NCBI GenBank assembly: GCA_022842245.1
Contig: JALHPZ010000011.1
Coordinates: 124,001-188,000, forward strand
Length of the DNA: 64,000 nt
From: Gemmataceae bacterium
GTDB lineage: Bacteria > Planctomycetota > Planctomycetia > Gemmatales > Gemmataceae
Direction: 5' to 3'
The notes under the pieces are model-generated. The model did not search any database. It saw only the letters and a program-made list of their open reading frames with translations, and was not told the DNA's origin. The number at the start of each line of letters is the position of its first letter. The stretch's first letter is position 1. Below, piece by piece: positions 63,739-64,000 of this stretch. The translations under genes were made by a program, and so were the position numbers.

Positions 63739-64000
63739 ATGGCTGCGATCGTCGAAGTACGGGACCTCTACAAATCGTTCACGCGGGGCGAAGAGAAGAT
63801 CGACGTGCTCATGGACCTCAACCTCGATGTCGAGGAGGGCGAGTTCCTCGCGCTGATGGGGCCGTCCGGTTCGGGCAAAACGACGCTCTTGAACCTCATC
63901 GCCGGGCTGGATTCCCCCACGTCGGGCACCATCCGCGTCGGCGATCAGACGATCTCCGACAAGTCCGAAAGCGAACTGGCGCGCTGGCGCACGCGCAACG
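63739..64000 (+). CDS. ABC transporter ATP-binding protein, LolD/MacB-like (3' end outside window)
   Basis: The visible 87 residues start MAAIVEVRDLYKSFTRGEEK, with GGGGAG upstream of ATG 63739. Walker A is GPSGSGKTTLLN, after LNLDVEEGEFLALMG and before LIAGLDSPTSGTIRVGDQTI. The Q-loop and downstream domains are cut off. The SFTRGEEKIDVL opening is typical of LolD/MacB/FtsE-type ATPases, which work with FtsX-like permeases in lipoprotein release or export. Divergent from the secA gene. Confidence 0.9.
   Translation, partial: MAAIVEVRDLYKSFTRGEEKIDVLMDLNLDVEEGEFLALMGPSGSGKTTLLNLIAGLDSPTSGTIRVGDQTISDKSESELARWRTRN

Overview
The window is high-GC bacterial DNA that reads as a planctomycete chromosome, most likely family Gemmataceae. 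Four observations support this: secreted beta-propeller proteins with a shared N-terminal LExRxxPA motif, Planctomycete/Verrucomicrobia-type c-type cytochromes, a sulfatase, and a small basic protein of the PVC superphylum type next to folK. No rRNA, tRNA, CRISPR array, integrase or transposase was recognised. All family calls come from reading translated sequence and motifs; no database search was run.

Layout. 1-6.8 kb: the end of a PQQ-like propeller protein, a tightly coupled three-gene minus-strand operon (CxxCH secreted protein, DUF4261 protein, TPR protein) and a first FG-GAP propeller protein. 6.8-8.7 kb: a membrane protein and the rplM-rpsI ribosomal operon, with an enlarged uS9. 8.8-11.9 kb: an ECF sigma factor, a one-helix membrane protein, a secreted protein, and a lipoprotein with a broken zinc-protease motif. 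12.0-15.7 kb: a complete CUT2-type sugar ABC importer (binding lipoprotein, double ATPase, permease) closed by a strong terminator.

15.8-18.8 kb looks like an accessory island of lower GC. It holds a NADAR-domain gene, a coupled three-gene cassette headed by a TIGR04255-family protein, and a SUFU-like gene. 19-22 kb: a PAS hybrid histidine kinase and a sigma-28/FliA-like sigma factor. 22.6-28.4 kb: a SurA/PpiD-like membrane-anchored protein divergent from topA. 28.4-34.1 kb: two large propeller proteins, one carrying a metzincin-like protease domain. 34.1-39.2 kb: sulfatase, C45 autoproteolytic hydrolase, rhodanese, a folK-SDR fusion and the PVC small basic protein.

39.4-53.5 kb: a run of plus-strand genes. 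These are a large secreted protein, glcF, an enlarged signal peptidase I, a heme-binding propeller protein, a REP-like palindromic element, an alpha/beta-hydrolase-CotH fusion and an FGGY sugar kinase. 53.8-63.5 kb: a 1384-residue beta-helix/Calx-beta/FG-GAP protein containing a perfect 251-bp internal duplication, then a minus-strand cluster of a short SecA, a polytopic membrane protein and a PQQ-like protein. The window ends inside a LolD-like ABC ATPase gene.

Much of the content concerns the cell envelope: export (SecA, LepB, PpiD-like), sugar uptake and phosphorylation, and many secreted propeller, hydrolase or cytochrome proteins. The best candidates for something undescribed are the TIGR04255 three-gene cassette, the shared N- and C-terminal signatures of the four FG-GAP proteins, the folK-SDR fusion with a degenerate SDR active site, and the insertions in uS9 and LepB.
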